DNA of 54,643 nucleotides from Nonomuraea ceibae (GCF_019396325.1 NZ_JAHKRO010000064.1:1-54643), one strand, 5' to 3'. Numbered from the stretch's first letter, positions 1 to 10,169 are shown. Numbers and translations are program-made. The notes: generated from the sequence alone by a model not told the origin.

Positions 1-1
1 C

Positions 2-43
2 CTGGACCGGGCGGCCGCGCTCGCCGCCCTGCGGGCGGTGTGA
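2..43 (+). CDS. 3' end of an upstream gene (partial)
   Basis: An open frame enters from the left edge and ends at a TGA at 41-43, encoding an Ala/Leu/Arg-rich tail that ends LRAV. The tail is only 13 codons, so its family cannot be recognised. It is convergent with the tautomerase/YHS gene, whose stop lies seven bases further on. The call rests on the open frame and typical high-GC codon choice. Confidence 0.35.
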   Translation: MDRAAALAALRAV

Positions 44-49
44 GGCGCG

Positions 50-649
50 TCAGGAGCGGGCGGCCTGCCTGGCGCGCCTGGCGACGTAGGCGTCGCGGCA
101 GCCGGAGCAGCAGAAGGCGTGCAGGACGCCGTCCTCCTCCAGCGTGACCGCGTCGTCGTCCAGGGGCACGATCACGCCGCACATCGGGTCGCGGGCGGCG
201 CGGCCCTCGGCGAGGTCGGTTTCGACCGGCGCGTTCAGGAGTTCCACGATGCCCTCGGACGTGGTGGCGCGCCCGTTGAGGCCGATGCCGCCCTCGGGCA
301 CGCCCAGCACGTGTACCTGCACGTCCGGGTCCCGGCCGTCGGACTCCCTGAGGACCTTGGTCGCGTACGAGACCACCGCCTCGCTCATGTCCTTGCGCCA
401 GGGGCCGGGAACGTACACGCGGACCAGGTAGCGGGGCCGGTCGGCGGGGCCGAGGGCGCGTCCGGCGGCCACCCACACGTCCGGTTCGTGCACGACCACC
501 TGGAACATGGACCGGAACACCTCGGCGGTCCCGTCGCCGATCAGCTCGCCTCCCCCGGTCAGCTCGTGGAGGGAGCCGAGGCGTTCGGCGACGAGGCGGC
601 GGTCGGAGTCGAGGACGCCTTTGGGGACGAAGAGTTCGATGAACATCAT
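50..649 (-). CDS. Tautomerase-like protein with C-terminal YHS/TRASH metal-binding domain
   Basis: 199 residues. Residues 1-125 look like two beta-alpha-beta units of a tautomerase-superfamily (4-oxalocrotonate tautomerase-like) protein. The catalytic N-terminal proline of that family is absent (Met-Met-Phe start), so tautomerase activity is doubtful. Residues 154-190 form a compact cysteine module of YHS/TRASH type, DPMCGV then FCCSGC, with Cys157, Cys180, Cys181 and Cys184 as likely metal ligands. The gene is last in the minus-strand run, 48 bp after the aldehyde dehydrogenase, so it may act on or sense a product of that pathway. I see no good Shine-Dalgarno sequence. The two-domain reading is motif-based and the function is unknown. 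Confidence 0.7.
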   Translation of the reverse strand: MMFIELFVPKGVLDSDRRLVAERLGSLHELTGGGELIGDGTAEVFRSMFQVVVHEPDVWVAAGRALGPADRPRYLVRVYVPGPWRKDMSEAVVSYATKVLRESDGRDPDVQVHVLGVPEGGIGLNGRATTSEGIVELLNAPVETDLAEGRAARDPMCGVIVPLDDDAVTLEEDGVLHAFCCSGCRDAYVARRARQAARS

Positions 650-697
650 GCGGCCCAGCGTGCGGCCGGGGCCTGCCGGGCCGCTGTCAGGTGGCTG

Positions 698-2128
698 TCA
701 GGACGGGCGGATGATGGCCATCCGGGTGACGGTCAGCTCCTCGATGGCGAAGCGGGGCCCCTCGCGGCCCGCGCCGGAGTCCTTGACGCCGCCGTACGGC
801 ATGTTGTCCGCCCGGAAGCCCGGCACCTCGTTGACCACCACTCCCCCGGCGTCGATGCGCTCGATCGCGGCGAACGCGGTGGCCAGCGAGCGGGTGTAGA
901 CGGAGGCGTGCAGGCCGTACCGGGAGGCGTTGACGGCGTCGAAGGCGGCGTCGAGGTCCGGCACCGGGCGGACGCACACGACGGGGCCGAAGATCTCCTC
1001 GTCCCACACCTCGGCCCCCTCCGGGACGCCGGTGAGCACGGTGGGCGCGATGGCGCGGCCGTCGCGGACGCCGCCCGTCACGACGCGGGCGCCGGACGCG
1101 CCGATCCGGTCGAGCACCCGGTCGGTGGCGGCCGGGTCGATGAGCGGCGCGACGCGGGTGTGCGGTGAGCGCGGGTCGCCCACGGTCACGTCCTTCATCC
1201 GCTCGGCCAGCAGCGTCAGGAACTGCTCGTGCGCGGCCTCCTCGACGAGCACCCGCTGGACGGAGATGCACGCCTGGCCGGAGGCGTAGTAGCCGCCGCG
1301 CACCACGGCGTCGGCGGCGGCCTCCAGGTCGGCGTCGGCGGCGACGACGAGGGCGGCGTTGGAGCCGAGTTCGAGCAGGACCTTGGTGGGGGCGGCGGCG
1401 CGGGCGATGGCGTGCCCGGCGGCGGCCGAGCCGGTGAACGACACCGCGCCGATCCGCCGGTCCTCCACGAGCGTGCGGCCGACCTCGACGTCTCCGGTGA
1501 CGAGCTGGACGGCGGCGGGCGGCAGCGCGCCGGAGGAGCGCAGCAGGTGAACGAGCCAGAGCGTGGCCAGCGGGGTGGCGGGGGCGGGCTTGACGATCAC
1601 CGGGCAGCCCGCCGCGACCGCGGGCGCGATCTTGTGGGCGGCCAGCAGGAGCGGGTAGTTGAAGCCGGTGATGCCGACGACGACGCCGATCGGCCGCCGC
1701 GTCCAGAACCCGATCAGGCCCTCGCCCGACGGGAGCAGGTCGAGCGGCACCGTCTCGCCGTGCAGCCTGGCCACCTCCTCGGCGGCCGTGGCCAGGGTGA
1801 CGACGGTGCGCGCGACCTCGACCTTGCAGTCGGCCAGCGGCTTGCCGGTCTCCAGGACGAGCAGGCGCTCGAACTCCTCGCGCCGCTCACGCAGCGCGTC
1901 GTGCGCGGCCGTCAGCGCGGCACGGCGGGCGTGCGACGGGAGCGCCGCCATGATGGGGGCCACGGCCAGCGCCTCGTCCACCGCGCGGGCCGCGAGCGCG
2001 GCGTCGCCGACGGGCGCGCGGGTCACGACCGAGCCGTCGTACGGGAAGATCACGTCCGAGGTGGCCGGGGCTTCCACCCAGCCGTCGCCGACCGGCAGCC
2101 CGGCGGGCCACTCCGCCTGAAATGTCAT
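698..2128 (-). CDS. NAD(P)-dependent aldehyde dehydrogenase
   Basis: 476 residues, normal length for the ALDH superfamily. It oxidises an aldehyde or semialdehyde to the acid in the cytoplasm. Visible landmarks are the oxyanion asparagine in GFNYP, the cofactor-loop FTGS, the general-base glutamate in LELGSNA, the catalytic cysteine in GQACISVQR, and the EEIFGP motif. The sequence reminds me of glyceraldehyde-3-phosphate or phosphonoacetaldehyde dehydrogenase-like members, but the substrate cannot be read. The ATG follows a GGGGGA ribosome site and lies 22 bp after the P1 hydrolase stop, so it is probably in the same transcript. In that setting it may oxidise an amino-acid-derived semialdehyde. 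Confidence 0.9.
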   Translation of the reverse strand: MTFQAEWPAGLPVGDGWVEAPATSDVIFPYDGSVVTRAPVGDAALAARAVDEALAVAPIMAALPSHARRAALTAAHDALRERREEFERLLVLETGKPLADCKVEVARTVVTLATAAEEVARLHGETVPLDLLPSGEGLIGFWTRRPIGVVVGITGFNYPLLLAAHKIAPAVAAGCPVIVKPAPATPLATLWLVHLLRSSGALPPAAVQLVTGDVEVGRTLVEDRRIGAVSFTGSAAAGHAIARAAAPTKVLLELGSNAALVVAADADLEAAADAVVRGGYYASGQACISVQRVLVEEAAHEQFLTLLAERMKDVTVGDPRSPHTRVAPLIDPAATDRVLDRIGASGARVVTGGVRDGRAIAPTVLTGVPEGAEVWDEEIFGPVVCVRPVPDLDAAFDAVNASRYGLHASVYTRSLATAFAAIERIDAGGVVVNEVPGFRADNMPYGGVKDSGAGREGPRFAIEELTVTRMAIIRPS

Positions 2129-2150
2129 TTCATTTCCCCCAATTGATCGC

Positions 2151-3197
2151 TCATCGCAGCGCGCTCGGGAACGCGTCCAGGTACGCCGGGGCGCCCTCGC
2201 GGCCCGTCGCCGCCAGGATCGCGTGCGCGACGGCCCGGCTGAACACGTCCGCCCCGGCCGACAGCAGGTCGTGCAGGTGCGCCTCGCCCGTCCCGAACAC
2301 CTCCGGCTCCGCGCCCGGGGCGGGCCGCGCGCAGGTCGCCAGGCCGAAGACGGTGTCGCCGTCGACCATCGTGTGCGCCGGGCGGATCGCCCTCGCCAGG
2401 CCGTCGTGCGCCACCCCGGCCAGCTTGCCGCACTGCGCCTTGGTCAGCGTCGCGTCGGTGGCGACGACGCCGATGGTGGTGTTGAGCGACGTGACCTTCG
2501 CCTGCTCCCAGGCGGCCACGTCCCGCGGCGACGGCGGTCCCAGGTGATCGAACTCGCCCGGCAGCCCGTAGCGGGTGCCCGACAGCACCCCGCCGCCCGG
2601 GTCCAGCACCGACCCGGCGGCGTTCACCACCACCAGCGCGGCCACGGTCACCCCGGCGTCCAGGACGGCGCTCGCCATCCCCACGCCCCCGGCCAGCCCG
2701 CCCGCCACCGCCCCGGCCCCCGCCCCGACCGACCCGGCGGCGGGCGTCTCACCTGCGGCGCCGCGTCCCGTCGAGGGCAGGGCGGCGTCGCAGGCGGCGT
2801 GGCCGAAGGCGGCGTCCGGGGTCGCGCGGAAGGCGCCGCCCCGGCCTAGGTCGTAGATGACGGCGGCCGGGACGATGGGCACGACGCCGCCGTCGACGGG
2901 GAAGCCCACGCCGGCGTCCGCGAGGCGGTCCATGACGCCGCAGGCGGCGCTCAGCCCGTACGCGCTGCCGCCCGACAGGACGACGGCGTGGACGCGTTCG
3001 ACGAGGTTGCGCGGGTCGAGCAGTTCGGTCTCGCGGGTGCCGGGGGCGGCGCCGCGCACGTCGACGCCGGCGACCATGCCGCCCGGCGGGGCGAGGATGA
3101 CGGTGGTGCCGGTGCGGTAGCCGTCGCCGACGCGGTGGGCATGGCCGACGCGCAGGCCGGGGACGTCGGTGAGGGCGTTGGCGGGGCCGGGTCTCAC
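2151..3197 (-). CDS. P1 (DmpA/NylC-type) self-processing aminopeptidase/amide hydrolase
   Basis: 348 residues from a GTG that overlaps the M20 stop as GTGA. The opening DVPGLRVGHA and the glycine-rich VLSGGSAYGL core are hallmarks of P1/S58 N-terminal-nucleophile hydrolases (DmpA, BapA, ThnT, NylC). Members cleave themselves into two chains and expose a Ser/Thr nucleophile. Here the sequence LNTTIGVV places the likely scissile bond at Asn239-Thr240, as in NylC (nylon-oligomer hydrolase) and ThnT rather than the Gly-Ser site of DmpA. Family members act on N-terminal residues, beta-peptides or omega-amino amides. The gene is coupled to an M20 peptidase and a peptide importer, so an imported peptide or amide is the likely substrate. 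No signal peptide is visible. Confidence 0.88.
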   Translation of the reverse strand: MRPGPANALTDVPGLRVGHAHRVGDGYRTGTTVILAPPGGMVAGVDVRGAAPGTRETELLDPRNLVERVHAVVLSGGSAYGLSAACGVMDRLADAGVGFPVDGGVVPIVPAAVIYDLGRGGAFRATPDAAFGHAACDAALPSTGRGAAGETPAAGSVGAGAGAVAGGLAGGVGMASAVLDAGVTVAALVVVNAAGSVLDPGGGVLSGTRYGLPGEFDHLGPPSPRDVAAWEQAKVTSLNTTIGVVATDATLTKAQCGKLAGVAHDGLARAIRPAHTMVDGDTVFGLATCARPAPGAEPEVFGTGEAHLHDLLSAGADVFSRAVAHAILAATGREGAPAYLDAFPSALR

Positions 3198-4371
3198 GTG
3201 AGGGTCCCGGTGAGGAAGCGGCGGGCGGCCTCGGCGAACACCCGGGTGCACCGGACGATCTCGTCGACGGAGACGTGCTCGTCGGCCTGGTGGGCGATCC
3301 ACTTGCCGCCGGGCCCGTACACGACGGACGGGATGCCGCCCCAGTGGGTGAGTACGGTGCCGTCGGTGGAGCCGGGGACGCCGCCGTAGACCGGCTCGGC
3401 GCCGGTGACGTCGCGGTGGGCGGCGGCGAGCGCGGCGACGACGGGGGTGGTGACGGGCACGTCGACGGGCGGCCGGTCGACGAGGACGGCCACGTCGGCG
3501 GTGATGCCGTCGCGGGCGGCCAGCGTGGCGACGCGGGCCGCGACGTCGTCGTGGGAGACGCCGGGCACGGTGCGCACGTCGACGAAGACGGAGGCGGTCG
3601 CGGGGATGACGTTGACCTGTTCCTCGGTGCCGGCCCGGACCACGGTGGGCGTGACGTACACCTCGCCGAGGTGCTCGTGGGCGGGGTGACGGCGCTGGAG
3701 CTCGGCCTGGAGGTCGCGCAGCGCGGTGAGGAGGTCGCCGACGGCCTCGATGGGGTTGCGGCCGTGCTGCGGCATCGCGCCGTGCGCCATCTTGCCGGTG
3801 AGGTCGACGCGCAGCCGCAGCGCGCCCTTGGCGACGGCGCAGATCTCGCCGGCCTCGGGCTCGGCGACGATGGCGCCGTCGACGCCGGCGGCGAGCCCTT
3901 CGGCGACGAAGTGGTGGGCGCCGAGCATGAGGCCCTCCTCGTCGGCGAGCGCGCACACCTTGATCCGGCCGGGGAACGGCCCGGCGAGCTGGAGCGCGCG
4001 GGTGGCGTAGAGGGTGGCGGCCAGGCCGGACTTCATGTCGGCGCTGCCGCGTCCCCACAGCTTGCCGTCGCGGATCTCGCCGCCGAACGGGTCGACGGTC
4101 CACTCCGACAGGTCGCCCTCGGTGACCACGTCGGTGTGGCCCTCGAACATCAGCGTCGGCCCGTCACCGCCGCCGCCCTCGACGACGGCCACCACGTTGG
4201 GCCTGCCGGGCGCGGCCTCGTACACGCTGGGCTCCCAGCCCCATTCGCGCATCTTGGCGGCGACGAGGTCGGCGGCGGGCTGCTCGCTGCGGCCGCGCGC
4301 CGGGTCGTTGGTGCTCGGGATCCGGACGAGCGCCTGGGTGAACTCGACGACTCCGCGGGCGTCTACCTCGA

Positions 4372-4375
<4 letters not shown>
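3194..4375 (-). CDS. M20 family metallopeptidase (ArgE/DapE/CPG2-like)
   Basis: 393 residues. Cytoplasmic zinc hydrolase that removes an acyl or aminoacyl group from peptides or N-acyl amino acids. Metal ligands and base are visible: His in GHTDVV, Asp in GSADMKSG, the Glu-Glu pair in ADEEG, Glu in EPEAGEI, and a C-terminal HQADEH. The TTG start is chosen because it overlaps the upstream ATPase stop as TTGA and has a strong GGAGGGG ribosome site five bases upstream. A longer in-frame reading upstream runs through the ATPase gene and is a shadow. Translational coupling on both sides places it in the importer operon. The exact substrate (dipeptide, acetyl-amino acid or carbamoyl) is not determinable. 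Confidence 0.9.
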
Positions 4376-5172
<797 letters not shown>

Positions 5173-6041
5173 GGCCCTCTCCTGTCAGCGCCGGTGCTTG
5201 CTCGCAGGTGGTGTCGGCGTGCGGGCAGCGGTTGCGGAAGACGCATCCGCCGGGGAACGTCCCGGCGGCCGGGACGCTGCCGGCGATGGTGGGCAGCCGG
5301 GTGCCGCGCGGGGTGAGTTTCGAGGCGGCCAGCAGGCCCTCGGTGTAGCGGTGGCGGGGCCGGGTGAAGACCTCGCGGATGGGACCGCTCTCGACGACGC
5401 GGCCCCCGTACATGACCAGGACGCGCTCGCAGACGGAGGCGACGACGGCCAGGTCGTGGGTGATGAACAGCAGCGCGGGGGCGACCTCGGCGATGAGGTC
5501 GAGCATCTGCTTCTGCACGGTCACGTCGAGCGCGGTGGTGGGCTCGTCGCAGATGAGCAGGTCGGGGCCGTTGGCGAGGGCGATGGCGAGCATGACGCGC
5601 TGGCGCTGGCCGCCGGAGAGCTGGTGGGGGTAGGCGCGGGCGACCTGCTCGGGGTGGGGCAGGCGGACGCGGCCGAGGAGCTCGGCGGCGCGGGCGCGGG
5701 CCCGGTCGCGGGGGACGCCGTGCAGGGTCATGACCTCGGCGACCTGGGCGCCGACGCGCATGAGCGGGTTGAGCGCGGTCATCGGCTCCTGGAAGACCAT
5801 GGCCAGCTCGCTGCCGCGCAGGTCCTTCAGGCGTTTCTCGGGGACGCCGACGAGGTCGCGGTCGTGCAGCCGGGCGGCGCCGGTGGCGGTGACGCCCTCG
5901 GGGAGCAGGCCCATGAGCGACAGGGCGGTCAGGGACTTGCCGGAGCCGGACTCGCCGATGAGGCCGACGCGTTCGCCGGGGGCGATGGTGAACGACACGT
6001 CGTGGACGAGCTCGACGCCGTCGGCGGCGACGGTGAGGCCC

Positions 6042-6875
6042 TCAACGCTCAGCACGGATCCTCCTGAGCTTGGGGTCGAGGTAGTCGCGCAGCCCGTCGC
6101 CGAGCAGGTTGAAGCCGAGCACGGCCAGCGCGATGGCCAGGCCGGGCCACAGCGCCAGGCGGGGGGTGGAGAACAGCAGCTCCTGCGACTCCTGGAGCAT
6201 GCGGCCCCACGACGGGGTGGGCGGCCGGGTGCCGAAGCCGAGGAACGACAGCGCGGCCTCGGCCAGGATGGCGATCGCGAACGACACCGACGCCTGGACG
6301 ATGAGGACGGAGGAGATGTTGGGCAGCACGTGGCGGAAGGCGACGGCGGCGCGGCGGCGGCCGGCGGCCCGCGCGGCCAGGATGTAGTCGGTGACCATGA
6401 CCTGGAGGGTGGCGGCGCGGGCGACGCGGGCGAACGCGGGCACGGTGGCGACGCCGATGGCGATCATCGCGGTGAGCGTGCCGGCCCCGTAGACTGCGCC
6501 GAGCATGACGGCCAGGAGCAGCGCCGGGAAGGCGAACACGAGGTCGTTGACCCGCATGATCAGCTCCGACAGCCAGCCGAGCGGCGTCATCCCGGCGATC
6601 ACGCCGAGCGGGACGCCGATCGCCGCGGCGATGCCGACGGCCACGATGCCCACGTAGAGGGTGGTGCGGGCGCCGACCATGAGCTGGCTGAAGGTGTCGC
6701 GGCCGAACTTGTCGGCGCCGAGCAGGTAGCCGTCGCCGGGCTCGCGCAGCTTGCCGGCGGCGTCGACGAGCGTGGGGTCGTGCGGCGTCCACACGAACGA
6801 CACCAGCGCGGCCAGCACGACGATCCCGACGAGGACGCCGCCGGTGACCAGGCTCGCGTTGAGCCGTCCTCTCAT
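6042..6875 (-). CDS. Peptide ABC transporter permease, DppC type
   Basis: 277 residues. Inner-membrane permease with an N-terminal transmembrane segment (residues about 9-30), a short extracytoplasmic loop containing LLGADKFGRD, which is typical of DppC/OppC, and a five-helix BPD_transp_1 core. The EAA-type loop near LAARAAGRRRAAVAFRHVLPN contacts the ATPases. The ATG overlaps the DppB stop as ATGA. A longer reading upstream is the shadow of DppB. It works as a heterodimer with the DppB product. Confidence 0.93.
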   Translation of the reverse strand: MRGRLNASLVTGGVLVGIVVLAALVSFVWTPHDPTLVDAAGKLREPGDGYLLGADKFGRDTFSQLMVGARTTLYVGIVAVGIAAAIGVPLGVIAGMTPLGWLSELIMRVNDLVFAFPALLLAVMLGAVYGAGTLTAMIAIGVATVPAFARVARAATLQVMVTDYILAARAAGRRRAAVAFRHVLPNISSVLIVQASVSFAIAILAEAALSFLGFGTRPPTPSWGRMLQESQELLFSTPRLALWPGLAIALAVLGFNLLGDGLRDYLDPKLRRIRAER

Positions 6876-7819
6876 CGCGCCCCCCGCAGCCTCGGGTCGA
6901 GCGCGGCGTAGGCCACGTCCACCAGGAAGTTGATCAGCAGCACGGCGGCTACCAGCACCATGACGACGCCCTGGACGAGCAGCAGGTCGCGGCCGGCGAC
7001 GCCGTTGAGGAGCAGGTCGCCGAGGCCGGGGATGACGAACACCCGCTCGACCACGACGGCGCCGATGAGCAGCGTGGCCAGTTGCAGTCCGAGCACGGTG
7101 ACGACGGGGACGGAGGCGTTGCGCAGCCCGTGGCGCCACAGCGCGCCCATCCGGCCCCGGCCCTTGGCGCGGGCGGTGCGCAGGTAGTCCTCGCGCATCA
7201 CGTCCAGCACGGCGGAGCGGACGTAGCGGGTGAGCACGGCGCCCTGGACGAGGCCGAGCGACAGCCACGGCAGCAGCAGGCTGCGCAGCCATTCGGCGGG
7301 GTCGTCGGCGAACGGCACGTAGCCGCCGGAGGGCAGCGCCTGGGCCTTCACCGCGAACACGAACACCAGCAGGATGCCCGCCAGGAACGCCGGGACCGCG
7401 ATGCCGACCTGGGAGAAGGCGCTGATGGCCGCGCCCAGCGGGTTGCGGTGGTGCACGGCGGCGAACGTGCCCGCCGGGACGGCGATGAGCAGCGCGATGA
7501 CCATGCCGCCGAGCACCAGCGCCACCGTGACGTTGAGCCGCTCGGCGATCTGCGGCCCGATCGGGGCGCTGGTCACGTACGAGGTGCCGAAGTCGCCGGT
7601 GACGAGCCCGCCGAACCAGTCGGCGAACTGGGCCGCGGCGGGCCGGTCGGTGCCGAACTCGGCGCGCAGCGCCGCCACCGCCTCGGGCGTCGCGTTGACG
7701 CCCAGCGCGACCTCGGCCGGGTCGCCGGGCAGCACCGCCATGAAGGCGAACACCAGCACCCCGGCCACGGCGACGCTCGCGACGAACACGCCGAGGCGCT
7801 TCAGCAGGTAGAGGATCAC
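6872..7819 (-). CDS. Peptide ABC transporter permease, DppB type
   Basis: 315 residues. Membrane permease that starts MILYLLKRLG, typical of DppB/OppB, with six predicted transmembrane segments. The coupling loop LRTARAKGRGRMGALWRHGLRN and the conserved ERVFVIPGLGDLLLNGV near the C-terminus fit the family. The GTG start overlaps the stop of the binding-protein gene as GTGA, so production is tied to that of the lipoprotein. Forms the translocation pathway with the DppC product. Confidence 0.93.
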   Translation of the reverse strand: MILYLLKRLGVFVASVAVAGVLVFAFMAVLPGDPAEVALGVNATPEAVAALRAEFGTDRPAAAQFADWFGGLVTGDFGTSYVTSAPIGPQIAERLNVTVALVLGGMVIALLIAVPAGTFAAVHHRNPLGAAISAFSQVGIAVPAFLAGILLVFVFAVKAQALPSGGYVPFADDPAEWLRSLLLPWLSLGLVQGAVLTRYVRSAVLDVMREDYLRTARAKGRGRMGALWRHGLRNASVPVVTVLGLQLATLLIGAVVVERVFVIPGLGDLLLNGVAGRDLLLVQGVVMVLVAAVLLINFLVDVAYAALDPRLRGAR

Positions 7820-9330
7820 TGCTTGGCGAGCCCGGTGAAGTCGAAGGACTCGGAGATGGCGTTCTCCGGCAGGCCGGTGACGCCCTTCTTGGCGACGATC
7901 AGGTTGGGGAACAGGAACAGCCAGTCGGCGGCGGCGTCCTGCGACAGCAGCGCGGCGGCGGCCTTGAGGTCGTCGGTCTGCTGCTGCTCGGTGCCGGTGT
8001 CGGCGGAGGCGAGCAGCTTGCCGTACTCGGGGTTGTCGTAGCGGAAGTAGTAGTCCTTGTCAGCGAAGATGCCCATGTCGCGTGGTTCGACGTGGTTGAT
8101 GATCGACAGGTCGTAGTCGCCCTTGGTGAACACCACGTCCAGCCAGCGGGCGGGGAACTCCAGCGGCTCGATCTCGGCGTTGATGCCCACCTGGGCGAGC
8201 TGCGACTTGACCACCTGCGCGGAGGCGACGGCGTAGGGCAGGTTGGGGATGCGCATCTTCACGTCGTACGTCTTGCCGCCGAGCAGCGCCTTGGCCTTGG
8301 CGACGTCGTGGGGGTAGTCGCCGGTGCGGTCCTCGTACCAGGGGTCGGTGGGCGGGGCCATCGAGCCGATGAGCTGGCCGCGCCCGGCCCAGGCGGTGTC
8401 GAGCAGGGCCTGGTGGTCGATGGCGTGGCGGACGGCCTGGCGGACCTTCTTGTCGTCGAAGGGCGGGCGGCCGTTGTTCATGGACAGGACGACCTCGCCG
8501 TTGGTGGTGCCCTCGATCGTCTGGAAGCGGTTGGTGTCGGCGAACTGCTGCAGCGACTCGGGCGCCTGGACGCTGGAGACGACGTCGATGCCGCCGGTGA
8601 GCAGCGCGTTGTTCATGGCCGTGGCGTCCTTGAAGTACTTGAGCGTCACGGTGGAGATCTGCGGCTTGGCGCCCCAGTACTTCGGGTTGGCGTCGAGGCG
8701 GATGGAGTCGCCGCGCCGCCAGGCGCCGAGCTGGTAGGGGCCGGTGCCGACGGGCTTGTTGGCCAGGTCGGCGACGCCGGTGCGGCTGAACATGGCGCCG
8801 AGCCTGGTGGCCATCGTGTAGAGGAAGCCGTTGCTGGGCCGCGAGAGGGTGACGACGGCGGTGGCGTCGTCCTTCTTCTCCACGTCCTCGACCATGTCGA
8901 GCTGCGACTTGATCTTGAGCTTCCAGTCGGACCTGACCCGGTCCAGCGAGAAGACGACGTCGTCGGCGGTGAACGGGGCGCCGTTGGTGAAGGTGACGCC
9001 CTTGCGCAGGGTGAAGGTGTAGGTCTTGCGGTCGTCGGAGACGTCCCACTTCTCGGCGAGCAGCGGCTGGATCTGCCCGGCCTGGTCGAGCTTGACCAGG
9101 CCCTCGTAGACGTTGACCAGCAGCGCCTGCGGGATCGCCGCGCCCTCGGTGGAGGTGAAGTCGAGGTTGGCCGGCTCGGCCACGAACCCGACCGACAGCG
9201 CCCCGGCCTTGCCCCCGGCGCCGCCGGTGCCGCCTGTGCCGCCGTCGCCGGACCCGCCGGACCCGCCGCCACAGGCGGCTACGCTCAGCAGGAGACCGCC
9301 CACGGCGATCCATGTCCCGATTCGCCTCAT
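7816..9330 (-). CDS. Peptide ABC transporter substrate-binding lipoprotein (SBP family 5)
   Basis: 504 residues. Secreted, lipid-anchored receptor of the importer. A short basic N-terminus and hydrophobic stretch lead to a lipobox ending in Cys20 (LSVAAC), followed by a Gly/Ser-rich flexible tether. The body shows the family-5 signatures YTFTLRKGVTFTNG and FTADDVVFSLDRV. The ATG has a perfect AGGAGG ribosome site seven bases upstream. First gene of the minus-strand run. Its start faces the GntR regulator across a palindrome, so transcription is probably controlled there. Family members bind di- and oligopeptides, nickel or opines. The hydrolase neighbours favour a peptide or amide. Confidence 0.93.
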   Translation of the reverse strand: MRRIGTWIAVGGLLLSVAACGGGSGGSGDGGTGGTGGAGGKAGALSVGFVAEPANLDFTSTEGAAIPQALLVNVYEGLVKLDQAGQIQPLLAEKWDVSDDRKTYTFTLRKGVTFTNGAPFTADDVVFSLDRVRSDWKLKIKSQLDMVEDVEKKDDATAVVTLSRPSNGFLYTMATRLGAMFSRTGVADLANKPVGTGPYQLGAWRRGDSIRLDANPKYWGAKPQISTVTLKYFKDATAMNNALLTGGIDVVSSVQAPESLQQFADTNRFQTIEGTTNGEVVLSMNNGRPPFDDKKVRQAVRHAIDHQALLDTAWAGRGQLIGSMAPPTDPWYEDRTGDYPHDVAKAKALLGGKTYDVKMRIPNLPYAVASAQVVKSQLAQVGINAEIEPLEFPARWLDVVFTKGDYDLSIINHVEPRDMGIFADKDYYFRYDNPEYGKLLASADTGTEQQQTDDLKAAAALLSQDAAADWLFLFPNLIVAKKGVTGLPENAISESFDFTGLAKQ

Positions 9331-9352
9331 TGTTCAGCCTCCTGGCTAGTGC

Positions 9353-9367
9353 ACTGGTCTGACCAGT
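9353..9367. promoter_or_regulatory. Predicted operator of the FCD-type GntR regulator
   Basis: The sequence ACTGGTCTGACCAGT is a perfect inverted repeat with 7-base arms and one central base. It lies 22 bp upstream of the binding-protein ATG, just beyond that gene's ribosome site, and 49 bp upstream of the GntR start. It fits the TNGTNNNACNA pattern reported for LldR-type FCD regulators. It differs by one base of spacing from the 16-bp DasR-type site. A minus-strand TAGCCT just upstream could be the -10 of the importer promoter, which would put the operator at the start of transcription. The site is seen directly. The protein assignment is inferred. Confidence 0.75.
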
Positions 9368-9416
9368 AGGCTACGCACACTGCCAGTCCGCGACGGCTCG
9401 GGTCAAGGGGGCTTAC

Positions 9417-10169
9417 ATGGGTGGTCCACGCTTCGAGCCGGTGCGGACCGTACGCGCCTACGAGCGCATCGTGGAGCAGATCGAGGAGGCCGTCGAGAGC
9501 GGCGGACTGCCGCCCGGCGCGCGGCTGCCGAGCGAGCGCGAGCTGATGGCGCAGTTCGGCGTCAGCCGGTCCACCGTGCGCGAGGCGCTGCGGGTGCTGC
9601 AGTCGCGCGGCCTGGTCAGGTCGCGGCCCGGCGATCCCAACGGGGCGGAGGTGCTGCCCTTCTCCCCCGCCGCATTACACAAGTCGATGACCACGCTCGC
9701 CCGGGTCGACGAGCTGTCGCTGGGCGAGCTGGTGCAGTTCAGGATGGTGCTGGACGCCTCGGCCAACCTGCTGGCGGCGCGGCTGCGCACCGACGCCGAG
9801 CTGGCCGAGATGGACGCGGCGATCGGCCGGATGCGCGAGGCGGTCGGGGCGGGCTACGACGCGTTCAGCGCCGCCGACGTGGCCTTCCACGACGCGGTGG
9901 CGCGGGCCAGCCGCAACAAGCTCATCCAGATCTGCACCGACGTGGTCCGGTCGATCGTGCTCGGGCTGATCGCCGGGAAGATCGCGGGCTCGGACGACCG
10001 GGAGGCGCTGATGCTGCAGAGCATCCGCCACCACGAGGAGGTGCTGGCCGCCGTCCGGGCCGGTGACGGGCCGCTGGCCGCCCGGCTGTCGCGGCGCACG
10101 ATGTACGACTACTACGTCGGCTACGTGCCGGCCGGCGAGCGGGCCGCTCTGCGGGCCCTGCTGGAGTAG
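9417..10169 (+). CDS. GntR-family transcriptional regulator, FadR/FCD subfamily
   Basis: 250 residues. The winged-helix domain (residues about 10-75) contains the canonical LPSERELMAQFGVSRSTVREALRVL. The C-terminal all-helical FCD ligand domain (about 95-230) keeps the metal-ligand-like residues Asp and His in ADVAFHDAV and the later HHEEVLAAV. FCD regulators usually sense small organic acids, sugars acids or amino-acid derivatives. It is divergent from the peptide/amide importer operon with a palindromic site between, so it is probably the local repressor and autoregulator. The cyclase gene starts 14 bp after its stop and may be co-transcribed. Confidence 0.93.
   Translation: MGGPRFEPVRTVRAYERIVEQIEEAVESGGLPPGARLPSERELMAQFGVSRSTVREALRVLQSRGLVRSRPGDPNGAEVLPFSPAALHKSMTTLARVDELSLGELVQFRMVLDASANLLAARLRTDAELAEMDAAIGRMREAVGAGYDAFSAADVAFHDAVARASRNKLIQICTDVVRSIVLGLIAGKIAGSDDREALMLQSIRHHEEVLAAVRAGDGPLAARLSRRTMYDYYVGYVPAGERAALRALLE

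Noticed and set aside
2151..4103. 650-residue frame joined to the P1 hydrolase
   Set aside because: Residues before the GTG at 3197 are Arg/Pro-rich and overlap the M20 gene out of frame. The GTGA overlap is the better start.
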